From: Druceiella hillmani
Lineage: Eukaryota > Arthropoda > Insecta > Lepidoptera > Hepialidae
Direction of reading: 5' to 3'
Length of the DNA: 64,000 bases
Assembly: GCA_039881145.1 (NCBI GenBank)
Contig: JAYKKI010000074.1
Coordinates: forward strand, 8,066,001-8,130,000
Below are positions 22,641 through 35,457 of the stretch, in pieces (the first letter of the stretch is position 1; the number at the start of each line of letters is the position of its first letter). Position numbers and translations under genes: made by a program. The notes under the pieces are model-generated. The model was not told where the DNA came from and did no database searches. It saw only the letters and a program-made list of their open reading frames with translations.

Positions 22641-25353
22641 TTTGAATAGTAATACATCGCATTATAAAATATATTTTTCACCAGCTACTTTTTTTTAATA
22701 TTCATATAAGAACTAAGAAAGGATACATAAATGTATTCGACAATTTTCTTTTCACCTTGCAGGAAATAAAAAAACAAAGTATTATTTCATAATTTTAAAT
22801 TTCATGTTACAATAGGATATTCTAAAAATATAATAATATGTGTGAATAGATCCTTCTGAATATTTCTAATTTTTAAAAACGTTTTTACTTTAAATTCTCA
22901 TTTACGAGTATGTCTATTTTTTCTAATTAACGAACATTATTTTAATTTATTCGATATAGTGATATCGAGTGGTACTTGTCTGATTTAAATCGCTATGTTA
23001 TTCAAAATACCTCTGATCACGATAACGTAATTGAAAATGGTTTTTCACTCGTATAATATATATATATATAATTTTACCATTTTAACGAAATAAAATATAA
23101 AGGATATTTTATTATAAAATTATTGATAAAGCGTATATATACTAATTCTAATTTAGGACATTCCAAAAAAGGTGAAGTTTAGAGATTTGTAATCCCGAAA
23201 GCATTGTACCATTTGAATTCACTAATTGTAGCACAATGTACGTGTTTAACTGGTTTGCATAGAGAAATATAGTAAATAGTTATATTTCATTACTAAGGAA
23301 GGAAAAAATATATAAAATTTTAAAATATAAGACTGAAGTACTAATATCACCTAAAAAAGTTACGGAGATACTTTTTTTATACTAAAATCTCATGTTTATA
23401 AGAATAATTATTGGACTAACATTAGCTATCATACCCTCTTATTGTAGTTTTTCAACCTTTTCAAATTTAAATCAGTAATTTCATGATGTAAGAACAGATT
23501 ATCCTACTTTTCTTCAATTGTCTCCATCGGGGGACACTCTTGTGAAAAAATAAGATGCCGAAAATAACATAATACAATTTACACATTTGTAAATGCAAAT
23601 ATAACCATTTCTAACAGAAAAGGAAAATCTAAAGCAGACAGAGATGATATCAGCTTATCAATAAAATACATCGCGCATAAGTCTTTTATAAACCGACCAA
23701 CGAAATAAAATTCACCACAGATTTTTGTTCTATTTTCCTTAAAAACGTTTTATACTGTTCTCTTCAACCTCTGTGTTCTTTTCTGAAAATATATTAATAT
23801 GTTCATAAATATTAATGTACGTCTCCATCACGATGAATATTAATGGACTATGAAATAGCGGGAACAAAGAGAATACAATGATTGAAGCGCTAAAATTATG
23901 GAAACGATCAGGAAGATGTTTAGTTTACAATTCAAAGCCACAAAAAATATAAAAAATTGCGAATATCGTCAATAAAACCAACTCGAAGAATTGAATGTTC
24001 AAACAAGTGAATTGAAAATGGTATTTGTTGCTATACTCCAGTACCAAGCAGAATCGTAATTTTTGAAAAACCGCTCTGGAGGGCGCAATTTTTATATCGA
24101 ATCCGAACAGCAGAGTTAGTCAACATTATTATTTAACGAGAAATTAAATTGAAATTAATCTCAAAATCAGAGAATGAATTTTACACTGTTTTTATTCCCT
24201 TTCATTTGTGGAAAACTCAACAATACACATTGTGGTATGGGACAATTTTAGTAAAAATTATGTAAAAAATTGGGTCATTACAAAGAGTGACTTACTACAG
24301 TTTTTTTATCTGAATTTAATTGTTATTTTGTCATTAAATAGTAAAAATACAAGTATGAACAACAGTAACTAAGTATGAAAAAGGAAATATCAAAAATAGT
24401 AAGTGAAAAAAATTGTAATATTCAAATATTTTAAGGTATTTGGAATATCCAATTTAACTTCTGGAGATATTTTTCTCGGTACCAAGTATTTTGCGTTTTT
24501 TTATCTGAATTAAATAACGAGAGAATTTAATAGCTGCACAAAATATAATCTATTGTAGGTTTCTTTAATTGAAAACGGAAAAAAGGGAAAAATTAACATT
24601 TTCCGAAATGAGTATATTTATGAGAAAATGAACGTGATTTTATGACATATACATTATATTTATAAAACAGCACATCATAAAATGTACAAAATTCGATTGT
24701 TTGAATTGCTTAATAAGTTTCCGGCCGCTTGATAGTGTGATTTCGGTGTCTATATACTTATATCATTATCTATTACCCAGATGATTATCGTTCTAGGGAT
24801 GTTATAACTGTAGCCATACCATATTTATCTTTAGAAGCTCATGTATAATGGGAAAGTATACTTTTATAAATAAATCGTTTTTGCACGCAGGCTGCGGCGC
24901 TTTTCCTTCAATCTATAAATCGCCAATGTTTTAATTTAGTGCTATGTTAAGAGGTAAAAGTAACACTGGCGCGGGATTAAATATCACTCAGACTGGATAA
25001 ATATCTTTAGCACAAAATTGATAAATGTCTAATTTAAAAATAAAATTGTGATGCTAAATCTAAATCTTCCTAGATTATAATTTGTTCTGTTGTTCGTAGT
25101 TGGAGGAAAGTTGTAGGTTTTTTGAAAATCTTTGTTCACAGAATCGTGTCCAAAGGCAGTGCGTTGTGTTTGCCTAGATTAGATTTAGGCAGTTGTTAAT
25201 GCTCGTCATGTTGCTGCCAATAAATTTTTACTGTTAAAATTAGCGTGAAATTATTACATAAAAGGAAATGTGAGTAGAAACTGACGTAAATACAGGAAGT
25301 CATGATGGAGGTAAAACTTATATATGTCGTCATCACAATATTATAAGTCGGTT
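22641..25353. other. AT-rich, nothing recognised
   Basis: This long stretch holds no frame over 60 codons, a short (TA)9 run near 23055, and no repeat that I could align to another part of the window. Confidence 0.4.
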
Positions 25354-25597
25354 ATCCAAGCTGTCTTATACAACATATTTACACAATATGCTTAGATAGT
25401 GAATAAATGCACCACCCATATAAGCTTAAAATTACACTGTATATGCATTATAAGCTTAAAGTTACACTACACCCATATAAGCTTAAAGTTACACTGTATA
25501 TCCAAGCTGTCTTATACAACATATTTACACAATATGCTTAGATAGTGAATAAATGCACCACCCATATAAGTTTAAAGTTACACTGTACATGCATTAT
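25354..25597 (+). repeat. 146-bp direct duplication with internal short repeats
   Basis: The block beginning 'atccaagctgtcttatacaa' starts at 25354 and again at 25500 and is nearly identical for about 95 bases. Inside, 'cccatataag(c/t)ttaaa(g/a)ttacact' recurs several times at roughly 35-base spacing. The near identity suggests a recent tandem duplication. Confidence 0.92.
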
Positions 25598-25819
25598 GAA
25601 AACACACTATATCTCTATCGCATGTTACACTTATGAGCGTGACAGAGACTACCATTGCATTTTTTACTACTAGCGATGCAAAATACAGCGTGATTTTGTT
25701 TATACGAATCGTTTTGAAATGGTTAAAAAATGGGAAAAACTTATCGACTAACGTGCACGAACTGATGTGATGAATTATAAATGGTTACTTGGTATAGAGC
25801 TTAGTTGAACTAAAATATT
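25598..25819. other. Non-coding flank
   Basis: No feature could be supported between the duplication and the transposase fragment. Confidence 0.3.
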
Positions 25820-26237
25820 TTTTGAAAGGATCAGATCTGGTAAAACTCTTAGAGAAGGATTTCGCGACTTTGTGCATGATGTTTGAAACATTTTCATATG
25901 TCCTGCAAGAACGTTTTCCCCACATATAACTAGAGAAAAGTTGTGATATTAGCTTGGCTACACAAGAATATTTTATTCGAGCCACAGAAAAACAAACAAC
26001 CAGTTTTAAACAACATAATAAAAAGGAATAAGCCAAAACACAAAGGATATAGACTTGACAACATCTTGGAAAATCACAGATACAATCCACTATGTTAACC
26101 ACTCTGACCAACCGGAACTAAACCTTATAGAGTTATTGCGGGTTATTAAGGATAAAATTATTTCACAAAATATTAAGTTTAACTTAAAGATCATTGAAGA
26201 GTTAATTAAAAAAAGAGATGGAGTTTATTACTGTTGA
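25820..26237 (+). pseudogene. Tc1/IS630-type transposase fragment, frameshifted and deleted
   Basis: This is a remnant of a DDE transposase of the Tc1-mariner/IS630 superfamily. From about 25953 one frame gives WLHKNILFEP and then IIKRNKPKHKGYRLDNILEN, ending at a stop near 26094. The next frame continues with HSDQPELNLIELLRVIKDKI, NIKFNLKIIEELIKKR and a stop at about 26237. The PELN.IEL block corresponds to the family's conserved 'HPELNPIEL' region that carries the last catalytic acidic residue. A weak N-terminal-like piece (SGKTLREGFRDFVHDV) lies at about 25836-25890, implying an internal deletion. It is clearly inactive. No terminal inverted repeats were found. The 108-codon minus-strand ORF here (25785-26111) is antisense and spurious. 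It differs in sequence from the mariner-type element at 51 kb. Confidence 0.65.
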
Positions 26238-29173
26238 TTTATTCTATGTACCGAGACGTTTGGCGCAAGACAAGACAATGTCACCAAAAATATGTCAATC
26301 TCGAAGCAAAGGTTGATAATTACACTGATAGCATCATAATAAGAGTAGGTTACTCCGATAGCTAATCATCTGCTTTCAGGGTAAAAAAGTACAAGCCGTA
26401 GTGTAAAAAGAACAATTAGTATATAAGTAAACGTGAAAATAAAACAACAGTTAATAAATCTGTGAAAACAGCTTTCAAAAATACATTGAATTGTTTTTAA
26501 ACTAGAAGCTTATATATGTATTTTAGTAATATATTTTCAAAAATCAGCAAAAGTGGTAAACAGTCTATGTATTCTATGTTTTTATGACCCAGAATGATAA
26601 GCGTTAATTAATATATAACGTTTTTGTTTATATTAGCTTTATATTAGAATGTTTTTGTTTTAGTACTGTGAACGCAATAATATACGTAAAACGAGAAAAT
26701 ATGTAAGTGATGATATAATGATATAAACAATATCAATTTGAAAAAAAAAAAATATATATATAGTTATTGATCGATTTTGAAAATCGTAAAAAACGTCATT
26801 TCACAAGTTTTAAATAGCTGACTATTTGGTCCAACATTGGACCAACATTTCACAAGTGTACTAATACTAGATTCGTAACGCTCTATCCCCACTTCCGTCA
26901 CGTCAGTTATGTCACAGATTATTATGAAGCTATTTGAACCGATTTACGCTTTATCAAGTTATAATAAATAAATTTTATAAGACTGTACAAGGCAATGTTT
27001 TTGCAATTGTTGTCCGATTTCCTTAACATTTGCGCTTACTATTCTGCCAAAATTGTGAGATTATATTAGAGAAACCATTAACAGATTTAGGTGATATTGT
27101 TTTACATGTGCAAAGCATGTAAATCAAATCATGCACAGTGAAAGTTTGGATATACGAATATATGTTACCCTAACATTCCATAATTTTTGAATACGAAATA
27201 CGAATAGATTATAGCTAGAATTAGCATATAGACTATATTTTTGTACCCATTTACTTGATTAACGTATCTATCCCAAAATCTGGAATGATTCCTTAGAGAT
27301 AGCATCCACCTTTTATACTGTTTAGCAAGGTCAGCATCTTCGAACCATTATAATTTTATCTGTGTAAATTATGTTGGAGGGAATATATAGTATACATGCT
27401 CGTATGGGATATTTAAAGTATTACTATATAAAAAAAATTGAACATGACAAGAATAATTTTAATTTTAGATATAAAGTCTAAACAAAATTTGGCGAATGTT
27501 TAACTTTATAGATAAAGTCTCAAGGGAGACGGTGTTACGCAAAACTTTACGAAAGCCCTGCCGGTCTAGGAATTTTGCTTTATACTGACAAGTCGTATTA
27601 TTGGACTTATTATCTGTGTTTACGTAACAAGTTTACAGTGTGTTTGTATATATACACGTTATGATAACGTTAAAGGTTATGTTGCTGTACTATCACCGTC
27701 AAGGTACAAGCGACCTCCGTAAATCTCGGTTCCGATGAATGTGCGCATTGCGTTATGTTCAGCGAGATAGAAATAAAATTAACCAGTTGAAAATATTGTG
27801 GGAGTTTATTGACTTGAGATTTAATTCGGGTGGACAGAATCTATTTATTTTCGAGAATTGGACACGTTACGTTTTTTGTGGCTTTCGTTGACAGGCGGTT
27901 GATACAGGGATTAATGTCTTCAAAGCCTTATTCGATTTATTTGTTCTAGTACGAAAATAAAATATATCTGTGGAGGTTTAATGAAAATGTTTTACGTTAT
28001 AATACTTCTATACCTTATTGGAATTTATGTCTTCACCCTGGAAATATTTTTGTGAACCTGTTCTTATGTTGCTATTCAGTGGCAGAGATAGGAAAATTGT
28101 TTCCCCTTCTTACTAAAACTTTAATAACAACAGTTCAGTAACGGAAAAAAAACTTATAGAATAGCCAAATAGCTTATTAGATAGGTTATTTATACATTCT
28201 ATAGTACTAGGAATATACAATATACTATATTGGTATGTCCATTGTAATTCATTTTCCTGGATGTATAATTAAACATCAAATGTTTTTAAAGTGGTCTGAA
28301 ATGTCTGAAACAATTTCTTTCTTTGATATTCGAGATTTATATAATTGTTTAGTTTTCATTTTAGTTGAATTTTTATGTATGTGCATGAGATGCAACGAAA
28401 ATTTTATTTACGTCCGGATTTCTCATTTCTCATCAGATCTAAATAAAAACTTGGCACGAAAATTGCTTAAGTCTAAATTTACGTTAATTATCTATAACGC
28501 AATAAAATCAATATTTAAGAATGAAGAAGATGAAGAGTCTTTTAGAAGGTAATTTGTTATAAAAACATATATGGTTTTAAATCTGGAGTTAGGTATATTG
28601 CTACGTTAGGTTATTTAAAGCATTATACAGATAAAGAGAATGAGTAGTTTGTGTCGGTCAATCAACATGATCAGATTATTTTGATATATAAATATTGCAG
28701 ATAAACTATGGTGAAAATGGTTTAATACATCGTTTTTCTTATTTACTATCGTAGCACAGAAAATATGTTTTTCTATAAATTACTTTGAAATTGTATCTTT
28801 TTGGTGAAAATTGAAAATTTTGAATCACTACAAAAGTTAAGGGATTACAAAAATAATTATCTAGTGGCTGAGATAATTTATGGAGACATGAAATAAATGA
28901 ACAAAATATGTGCGATGAATCTTGGGTATAGATGGATTACGAAATAAACCATCATTAAAAGAAACGCAAAAGCTAATAAGGGATTAGGGAGAATGTGTTT
29001 TCCTATACAATTTTGTACTGAAAATAGATAGAGAAAAAACTTTGATTCGGTTTTATATTTGAAAATTAAAATGATTAGAAAATCACTACTAGTTAACCAT
29101 TATGTACATTTTGTTATGTAACTAGCGAACGTAAATAGAACTTGCTAGCTTACCTAGTAAATAGTAGTGTAGC
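26238..29173. other. Mostly AT-rich; GC-balanced stretch near 27.5-27.95 kb
   Basis: A 105-codon plus-strand ORF (28235-28552) ends in a charged KNEEDEESFRR but has no recognised motif, and I do not call it. The stretch 27520-27960 is less AT-rich, with 'aagccctgccggtctaggaa' and an acceptor-like 'tggctttcgttgacag' at about 27880-27895. No donor-acceptor pair could be put together. Confidence 0.3.
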
Positions 29174-29232
29174 GCAACATTTTACTTATTTACCACGACA
29201 ACCGTGGTCGTGGCGAATAAGTAAAATGTTGC
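29174..29232. other. 59-nt hairpin, 26-bp imperfect stem
   Basis: Arm 29174-29199 ('gcaacattttacttatttac' onward) pairs with 29207-29232 ('aataagtaaaatgttgc' at its end) with two mismatches, across a 7-base loop. It has exactly the same overall length as the hairpin at 7347-7405 but an unrelated sequence. It is a small-RNA precursor or foldback core; neither can be confirmed here. Confidence 0.75.
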
Positions 29233-29306
29233 ACAAGGTAAATAACATTTTAGTAAGAGTTCAATACGTTTTTCCAAATAGCGTGTGCTTAACTTATCAT
29301 ATCTTT

Positions 29307-30525
29307 AACCGACTTCAAAAAAAGGGAGGAGGTTCTCAATTCGTCGGAAACTTTTTTTATGTATGTTAAGCGATAATTTTTTACTGTGTAGACCGATGTC
29401 CATGATTCCTTTTTAATTAGAAAGAGAGTACTTTAGGAGTACTTTATATAAATGTAATTATGATCTTATGATGAAGTCTAGAACTGGACGATGGTATGTT
29501 GGTATATTGCCACGTACGGAAGTAAATCAGATATGATTCAAGATATTTGCTACAGATAGTTGTTATTTTGCAAACTAACTATATCGTCGACCAGATCAGG
29601 GTCTGATGATGAGTTCCGAAGATTAAAAATCGAACTCCTTAACTGATGGTAGTAAATGAAATATGATTCAAGATATTCGCCATTGGTAGTTGTTACTTTA
29701 CAATATAACTACACTATCGACCATGTCAGAGTCTGATGATGCTTTCTGGAGATGAACAATGGAACTACTTATCGGTTGATAGTAAATCAAACGTAATTAA
29801 ATATATTTGCTACTGTTAGTTTTCACTTTGCAAAATAATTGCACCATTGACTAAGTCAGGGTCTGATGATGAGTTCTGAAGATGAATAACACAACTCCTT
29901 GACGGATGGCATAAAACTTTAGATATATTTGCTATTGGTTTGTAGTTACTTGAGTTATTACTTTACAAAATCTGGTATTAGATTTCCGATATAGTGAACG
30001 GAACTCCCCAAGTAGAAGTTGTCATTTTGCAAAAACTAATATTGGAATTTGGATATGGAGAACGGAACTCCTCAACGGCCAACAGCTAACCGCTGGTGGC
30101 TATTACTATCACTTCGTTTCTGTGTGTTGTTGATAATCAACTATGAAAAAAAAGAAATTATCTATATATTAGCTATTGCCCGTGACTTTTAATAATTATA
30201 CAATGTTCGAAGAAAGAAAATTATTGAAGGTTAGTTGTAGTGTGATGATTAAAATTATTAATCACTAAAAATTCTAAAATAAAGTATCTTTTAAAAAATC
30301 GACTTCAAAAAGAATAGGTACTAAAAAGTAAAAAATAAAAAGTAATTAATCAAAATAGGTACCTATTTATTCGCAACAAATAATTAGGTTACTTATTTTT
30401 GAAGTCACCGCCGATTAACTTAAACAAACGTAAAATTTTATATTATAATACGCCCTTTATTCGTATTGTGAGTACATTAGAAGTTAAGTTACTTTTTAGT
30501 ACCTACTTTTTTCAAATCGGTTTTT
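29307..30525 (+). repeat. Composite dispersed repeat with internal array and inverted end
   Basis: The head 'aaccgacttcaaaaaaaggg' then 'aggaggttctcaattcgtcg' matches my memory of a very common lepidopteran repeat. It is followed by a degenerate array (29519-30080) of about 130-base units carrying 'gtc(a/c)gagtctgatgatg'-like cores at 29601, 29731 and 29861 and 'gaactcct(c/t)aac' ends. The right part (30292-30525) is an inverted repeat: 'gacttcaaaaagaataggta' near 30301 pairs with 'tagtacctacttttttcaaa' near 30497. There is no coding capacity. It may be one old element or two nested ones. Confidence 0.7.
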
Positions 30526-32490
30526 CAAAAGATATTTTGTTATGTGTCCAAGTTTCACGATACATTTACTTCAGTTGATTTAAAATATTGTAATCTATGA
30601 CGACGAAATTATAAAGACGAAATTAATAATTTGTTTGAGGATAATAATTTTCACGTAATTTTATTATAACTTTCCAGGCTTGAAACAGATTCGCTCGATA
30701 TACTCGACGTTTTAACCTGACATTTAAACTGTAAATTAATAAAATATTTATTAAAATATGTTTTGAATGTTCATGTACAGTATAAAATTTAGGTATAATA
30801 TTTTCAACCTATGTAACATTTAAACTCACATTCATATATCACGATGTTAGGTTACAGGAACGTAGTCCACTACACAAAACTGTTTTATATCTATAAATAC
30901 TCTTGGTATTATATATTTCAAATAATGCCACGTACAACATAGTGGAATATTGTAAACACCTAGTAGTGTCTGAAATGTTTATAGCAAATACAGGTCAAAT
31001 GGTTAAGTAGGTAAATAGCTTTTAGTGAAATCATATTTTTGAAATGAGTTTTTTTTTAAGTAAGGTTCAGGAATTTATTTTTAGAATGAGTCTCATTAAT
31101 GGTAATGATAAACGTTATAATATTTCTGGCTTATATTAGTACTGTTCTTATTTATTTTTGAATGATTGAGTTGGCACAGCGTGTTTTATTTCAAATAAAT
31201 TGGCAGGTTAATTTATGCTTAATTTAGGCTCATACTAGAATAAACTTAGCTTTGTGGAGTTCTCAGTATTTATAAGAAAATTCTAATAAGACGTGTTATG
31301 AGATCCAAAATAACATTTATATGAAGAACGCATCATAAAGTAATGATTCTATATAAATCGAAAACGCTTAATAGAATAATGATTCCATATAAATTAAAAC
31401 GAAAACAAAGAGAAGCCATTTGGAAACATCAGGAGAAGAAAAATACGAAAGTAAAAATCTGCCTATAACGTCAAACGAAATCGCATAAAATTTTTACGGG
31501 ACCAACTACAGTTAGTGTGGACTAACGGCATTTTCTGTCTTCGCGGCATGTTTATGGGCAATATTAGACGAAGAGTGGGAGAGAATAAAATAATTCATAT
31601 AGTTATTAAATGAAATGCTAAAATTTTAAAATGTTATAATTGAGAAACGAGGTGACTATCGCACTGATAAGAATAAAATTGAATTGTACACAATATCGTT
31701 TCGATTTTGTCATTTTCTCTTAATCATGTATTCCTCTCAGATATCCTTCCAAGCAAAATAAGTGGCCAGTCCTAATATTTTAAATAAAAAAATTAATTTT
31801 CTTGAGAGCTAGTGATGGTTAAATATTAATGTTATTGTATTTTATATATCAATACCATACGAAGTATAATCATCTTTGATTATCGGTACTATTTGGCCAA
31901 TAACTCACAGAGTACACGAGTATTTGATTGATACTTTGCTGATTGAAAGTTGCTGGGATGAAGTATGTGAACCGAACTATTTCTTAAGTTTTTAAAGATA
32001 TTTGTTAGCCTACAAATATAGATTTAAGGGATTTTCGCTTATACACTTCTAGGGAGGGTGGAAATAGGTATTTGATGGAGGTTTGAATATCTTATTTAAA
32101 CTAGAAATTGTTATAAAATGGAATTTGCTACGTTCGATACTCTAAAATTAATATTGCCGTATTTGATCTTAAACTACGTATTTGATCATACATAAACTAA
32201 GATTGCTGGTATAATTTATATAGAAACTTACGTTTGTCAAGTTTGAAACTTGTTAAGAGACAAAGAGAGTAGATTGATATATTTGAATTTATGAGGGTTA
32301 TTTAAAAACGAAATTTTATGTAACTTATTAGACTTAATTTTTTAATTGTACAACATTTTGTAATTACATAATACAATCATTCTATTCTATGTAAAATTGA
32401 ATCTCAGTAAATGAAAATAATCTGCTATAATCATTGCGTAACAGCTTGTAATGTGAGAGAATTCCTTTTCAATTTATTTCACGTAGTACA
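30526..32490. other. AT-rich, nothing recognised
   Basis: A short diverged direct repeat ('taatgattctatataaatcg' / 'taatgattccatataaatta') lies at 31340-31402. No gene is seen. Confidence 0.35.
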
Positions 32491-32610
<120 letters not shown>

Positions 32611-32794
32611 GACATGTTATATGGTTTATATTTTTTACCAACGAAATGAAAATATTAGAAATGGCGGTATGGAATGGAGAAGTATAAAATTTCCTAGAAT
32701 TCATTAGCCTTCCAGGTTTATTTTTCGTTCAAATCTTTCAGTCTTTTAGGTCGTTATTTACTACATAAATCTTTCACTGGTTTAATAAGATTAA
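32611..32794. other. Flank between TA tract and copia remnant
   Basis: This is where a 3' LTR of the copia element would be expected on the minus strand. I see no convincing purine tract or LTR edge. Confidence 0.3.
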
Positions 32795-34941
32795 ACGATG
32801 AGGATTCGGCGAGTAACAGAGCTTCAATTGTAAGTGAACATATTGACGATTTTGTATCTCGTGGACATATAGTTAAAGTTTAAGTGTAACGTAGGGTAAG
32901 TTTTATGTATCTAGTTCTACGTGTTTTGATTTAGTATGTGCCTGATGACTTGTTACTAACTTTAATGTACTTTGGTTATCACACTTCAATTTAATTACAC
33001 ATTATCTATCAGAATTCTAAAATAAACAGCTTCTCTAGAAGCCTCTGAAAGAGCAACATATTCTACCTGGGTGCTGGATAAGGCAATAGTCGTTTGTTTC
33101 CTACTTTGCTACGAAAAACTGGCAAACTGGCTAAGATAGTTATGACAACATTGAGAGTAGCCTAGTCAAAAGAGCTAAATATATAGGAAGCCTTATCAGT
33201 TTTTGGTATGAAATATTCACTGCGCAATTTTCAGCCTTTTTTATGTTCAATTTACTTTCAATAGGGGGTATTTATAGTTCTGCAATTTGACATTTCAAAC
33301 CCTGATAATAATTGCTCTATATATTCCTATTGATCTATTGTTATAGTCTTATAGTCTTTATTCACATAATTGTTATGCCTAAGTAACGTCTAACAGGACT
33401 TAAATCTTTCAATTTGAATTCATAACTTAGGACAATTTTCAATTTTCAGTCTCCTTAGTACGATTTGAAAATATTAAAAAATCATCAACATAGATAATTA
33501 CACTAATCTTAACATTGTCAGAAAACTTTGTAAACAAGCATGGTTTAAATCTACTAATTTTAAAAGCTAAATTAACAAACAGGCTTTCACTTTTTCATAC
33601 CAAACCAAAGATTGCTTTAATCCATATATAGCCATTTTGAGTTTCAAAACATGTAAATATTTTCTATTATATATTTCGGAATTGACATGTAAATATTTTC
33701 TTTTAAATATCCATCTAAAAATGCAGTTATCACATCTTGATGTGTAATGTCCATGCCCCATTGTACGCTTAGGGCAAATAACATTCTCAGAGTGGTATGT
33801 TTTACGACTGGAGAAAAGGAAGGAAAATCTCCGTAATCGATATGATGTCATTGAGTAAAATATTTTGCCACAAGTCTGGCACGATACCGCAATTTGATAA
33901 AGAGGACAGTCCTAATATTCACATCAAGTTTTTTATTTAACACCCTATTACACTGCACAATTAAACCATCGCTTGGTATATCAACAAGTTTCCACGCATT
34001 ATTGTCGAAATACACATGCTACAAAAACCAAAGCGTTCTGGAGGTCTTCATGTTCTTTTGCTCTGTACAAATTCTGGAACTGGTTGTATCTCACTGCTTG
34101 AAATAACTGTCTCTATATTTGAAGTAGTTAGAATATCATCATCGGTTTCACTATGTGGATCAGTACATACAGATATATTTGAATCTGAATCATGGAGAGA
34201 TTTATTAATTGAGGCCTCCCCTATTGAATCTCTGCCAGCTTCATTTGTTGCTGGCGGCTCATGTGCTTCAGTTGCAACGTCGTTCTGTATCAAACCTGTA
34301 GTTTCTTCCTTATTGCTTTCTGATGTTTTTGTTTTTTCTTCCATCACTATGACATCTCTCTTCAGAGTTACTATATTTTTTCTGGGATCATATACACTAT
34401 ATCCTTTCACTGTTTGTAAAAAACCTACAAGGATGTACATTTCACATATCAATCTACGCTTTTCTGTCGCATTTTAATCGCTTTTCCTTTGGTATGTGAA
34501 TCATCACAGAACTACCAAAGACGTATGTCTGTGTATCAAACTTGATGTTACAGATTCGTTTTTTATGTATACTACTGTGTTAGCTGCTTCAGCTCCGAAA
34601 TTCTTTTCTAGCTTTACATAAAAAAGTAAGCATCGCGCTTTCTCTGCAACAGTTTCATTAGTTCGTTCACAAACACCATTTTGTACTGGTATGGATGCAT
34701 TTTTCTTCTGGTGAATAATTCTCTTTTTAACTAAGTAATTTTCCATTTCTCCATTACAAAACTCACCACAGTTGCCCGGGCGCAGTATTTTTATTTTATT
34801 ATCCTGCTGGTTTTCAACCACTGCTTTAAAATTTGTGAATATTTTGAAGACTTCATTCTTATGCTTCTGAAAGAATATAAAAGTAACAATATAAAATACT
34901 GAGAGCCGACAGTGGTCTAAACTGTTTCCAACTGAGTCCAA
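32795..34941 (-). pseudogene. Ty1/copia retrotransposon pol remnant (integrase, RT, RNase H)
   Basis: This is a decayed pol polyprotein on the minus strand. From high to low coordinates, the integrase core lies near 34500-34941 (KIKILRPGNCGEF, then VQNGVCERTNETV). The second catalytic residue region, normally SDNGGEF, reads PGNCGEF, so the acidic residue is lost. The post-integrase region with VKGYSVYDPRKN and a long acidic linker is at 34048-34452. The reverse transcriptase is at about 33440-33851, with AIYGLKQS, LVWYEKV and an intact YVDD at 33481-33492. RNase H (ALSSTQVEYVALSEASREA) is near 33020-33100, followed by CDNQSTLKL and SKHVELD near 32960. Several frameshifts and stops separate these. 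A 36-bp duplication repeats RKYLHV in the RT. Gag, protease and both LTRs are absent. It is about 2.1 kb, against roughly 5 kb for intact elements. Confidence 0.9.
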
Positions 34942-35457
34942 TCATTGAATTTTGGTGTTAACGTAATTTGTTGATTTTACTAAAATATATCTGAACTTAG
35001 TTGTTACAATAACAATTATAAATTTCTACAAATTTATTAAAAAAAAAACTAATGCCGATGTTTTACCTGAAATATTACCGTTAGTCGGTTTTTTCTGTTA
35101 ACGTGTCATTCACTAATGCATTCACTCTATAGAACTTAATTTAGTACTAAAATTAAAAACATAGTTCGAGCCGTAGAAACGCACCAAAAGTTCTGTATCT
35201 ATGTTAGTCTACATTGAAACTATACTTCATCTACGAGCCATATAAGTAAAATATTCAATTTCTATCTTTCTACACACCATTTGCTGCACACTATCAGCAA
35301 TGCCGTTGATTTAAGACATCGACCAATAATAATTTAAGACTTAAACGATCCTAAAAAATAACGACCAGTATTAATAATGGAATTATATCGAAACATTCAA
35401 GCTATATAAATGAAGAATAACTTCATATTTAAAGTACCATTTATCAATATATTAGAA
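34942..35457. other. AT-rich, no LTR identified
   Basis: This is where upstream pol, gag and the 5' LTR of the copia remnant would be expected. I see neither coding similarity nor an LTR-like edge. Confidence 0.3.

Noticed and set aside
25785..26111. 108-codon minus-strand ORF with many cysteines
   Set aside because: It is antisense to the Tc1/IS630-type transposase fragment and has no motif of its own.
32611..32794. 3' LTR of the copia remnant
   Set aside because: No TG...CA edges, no matching second LTR beyond 34.94 kb, and no clear polypurine tract.
34016..34477. 153-codon plus-strand ORF
   Set aside because: It is antisense to the copia pol linker on the minus strand, where the reading VKGYSVYDPRKN is recognisable.
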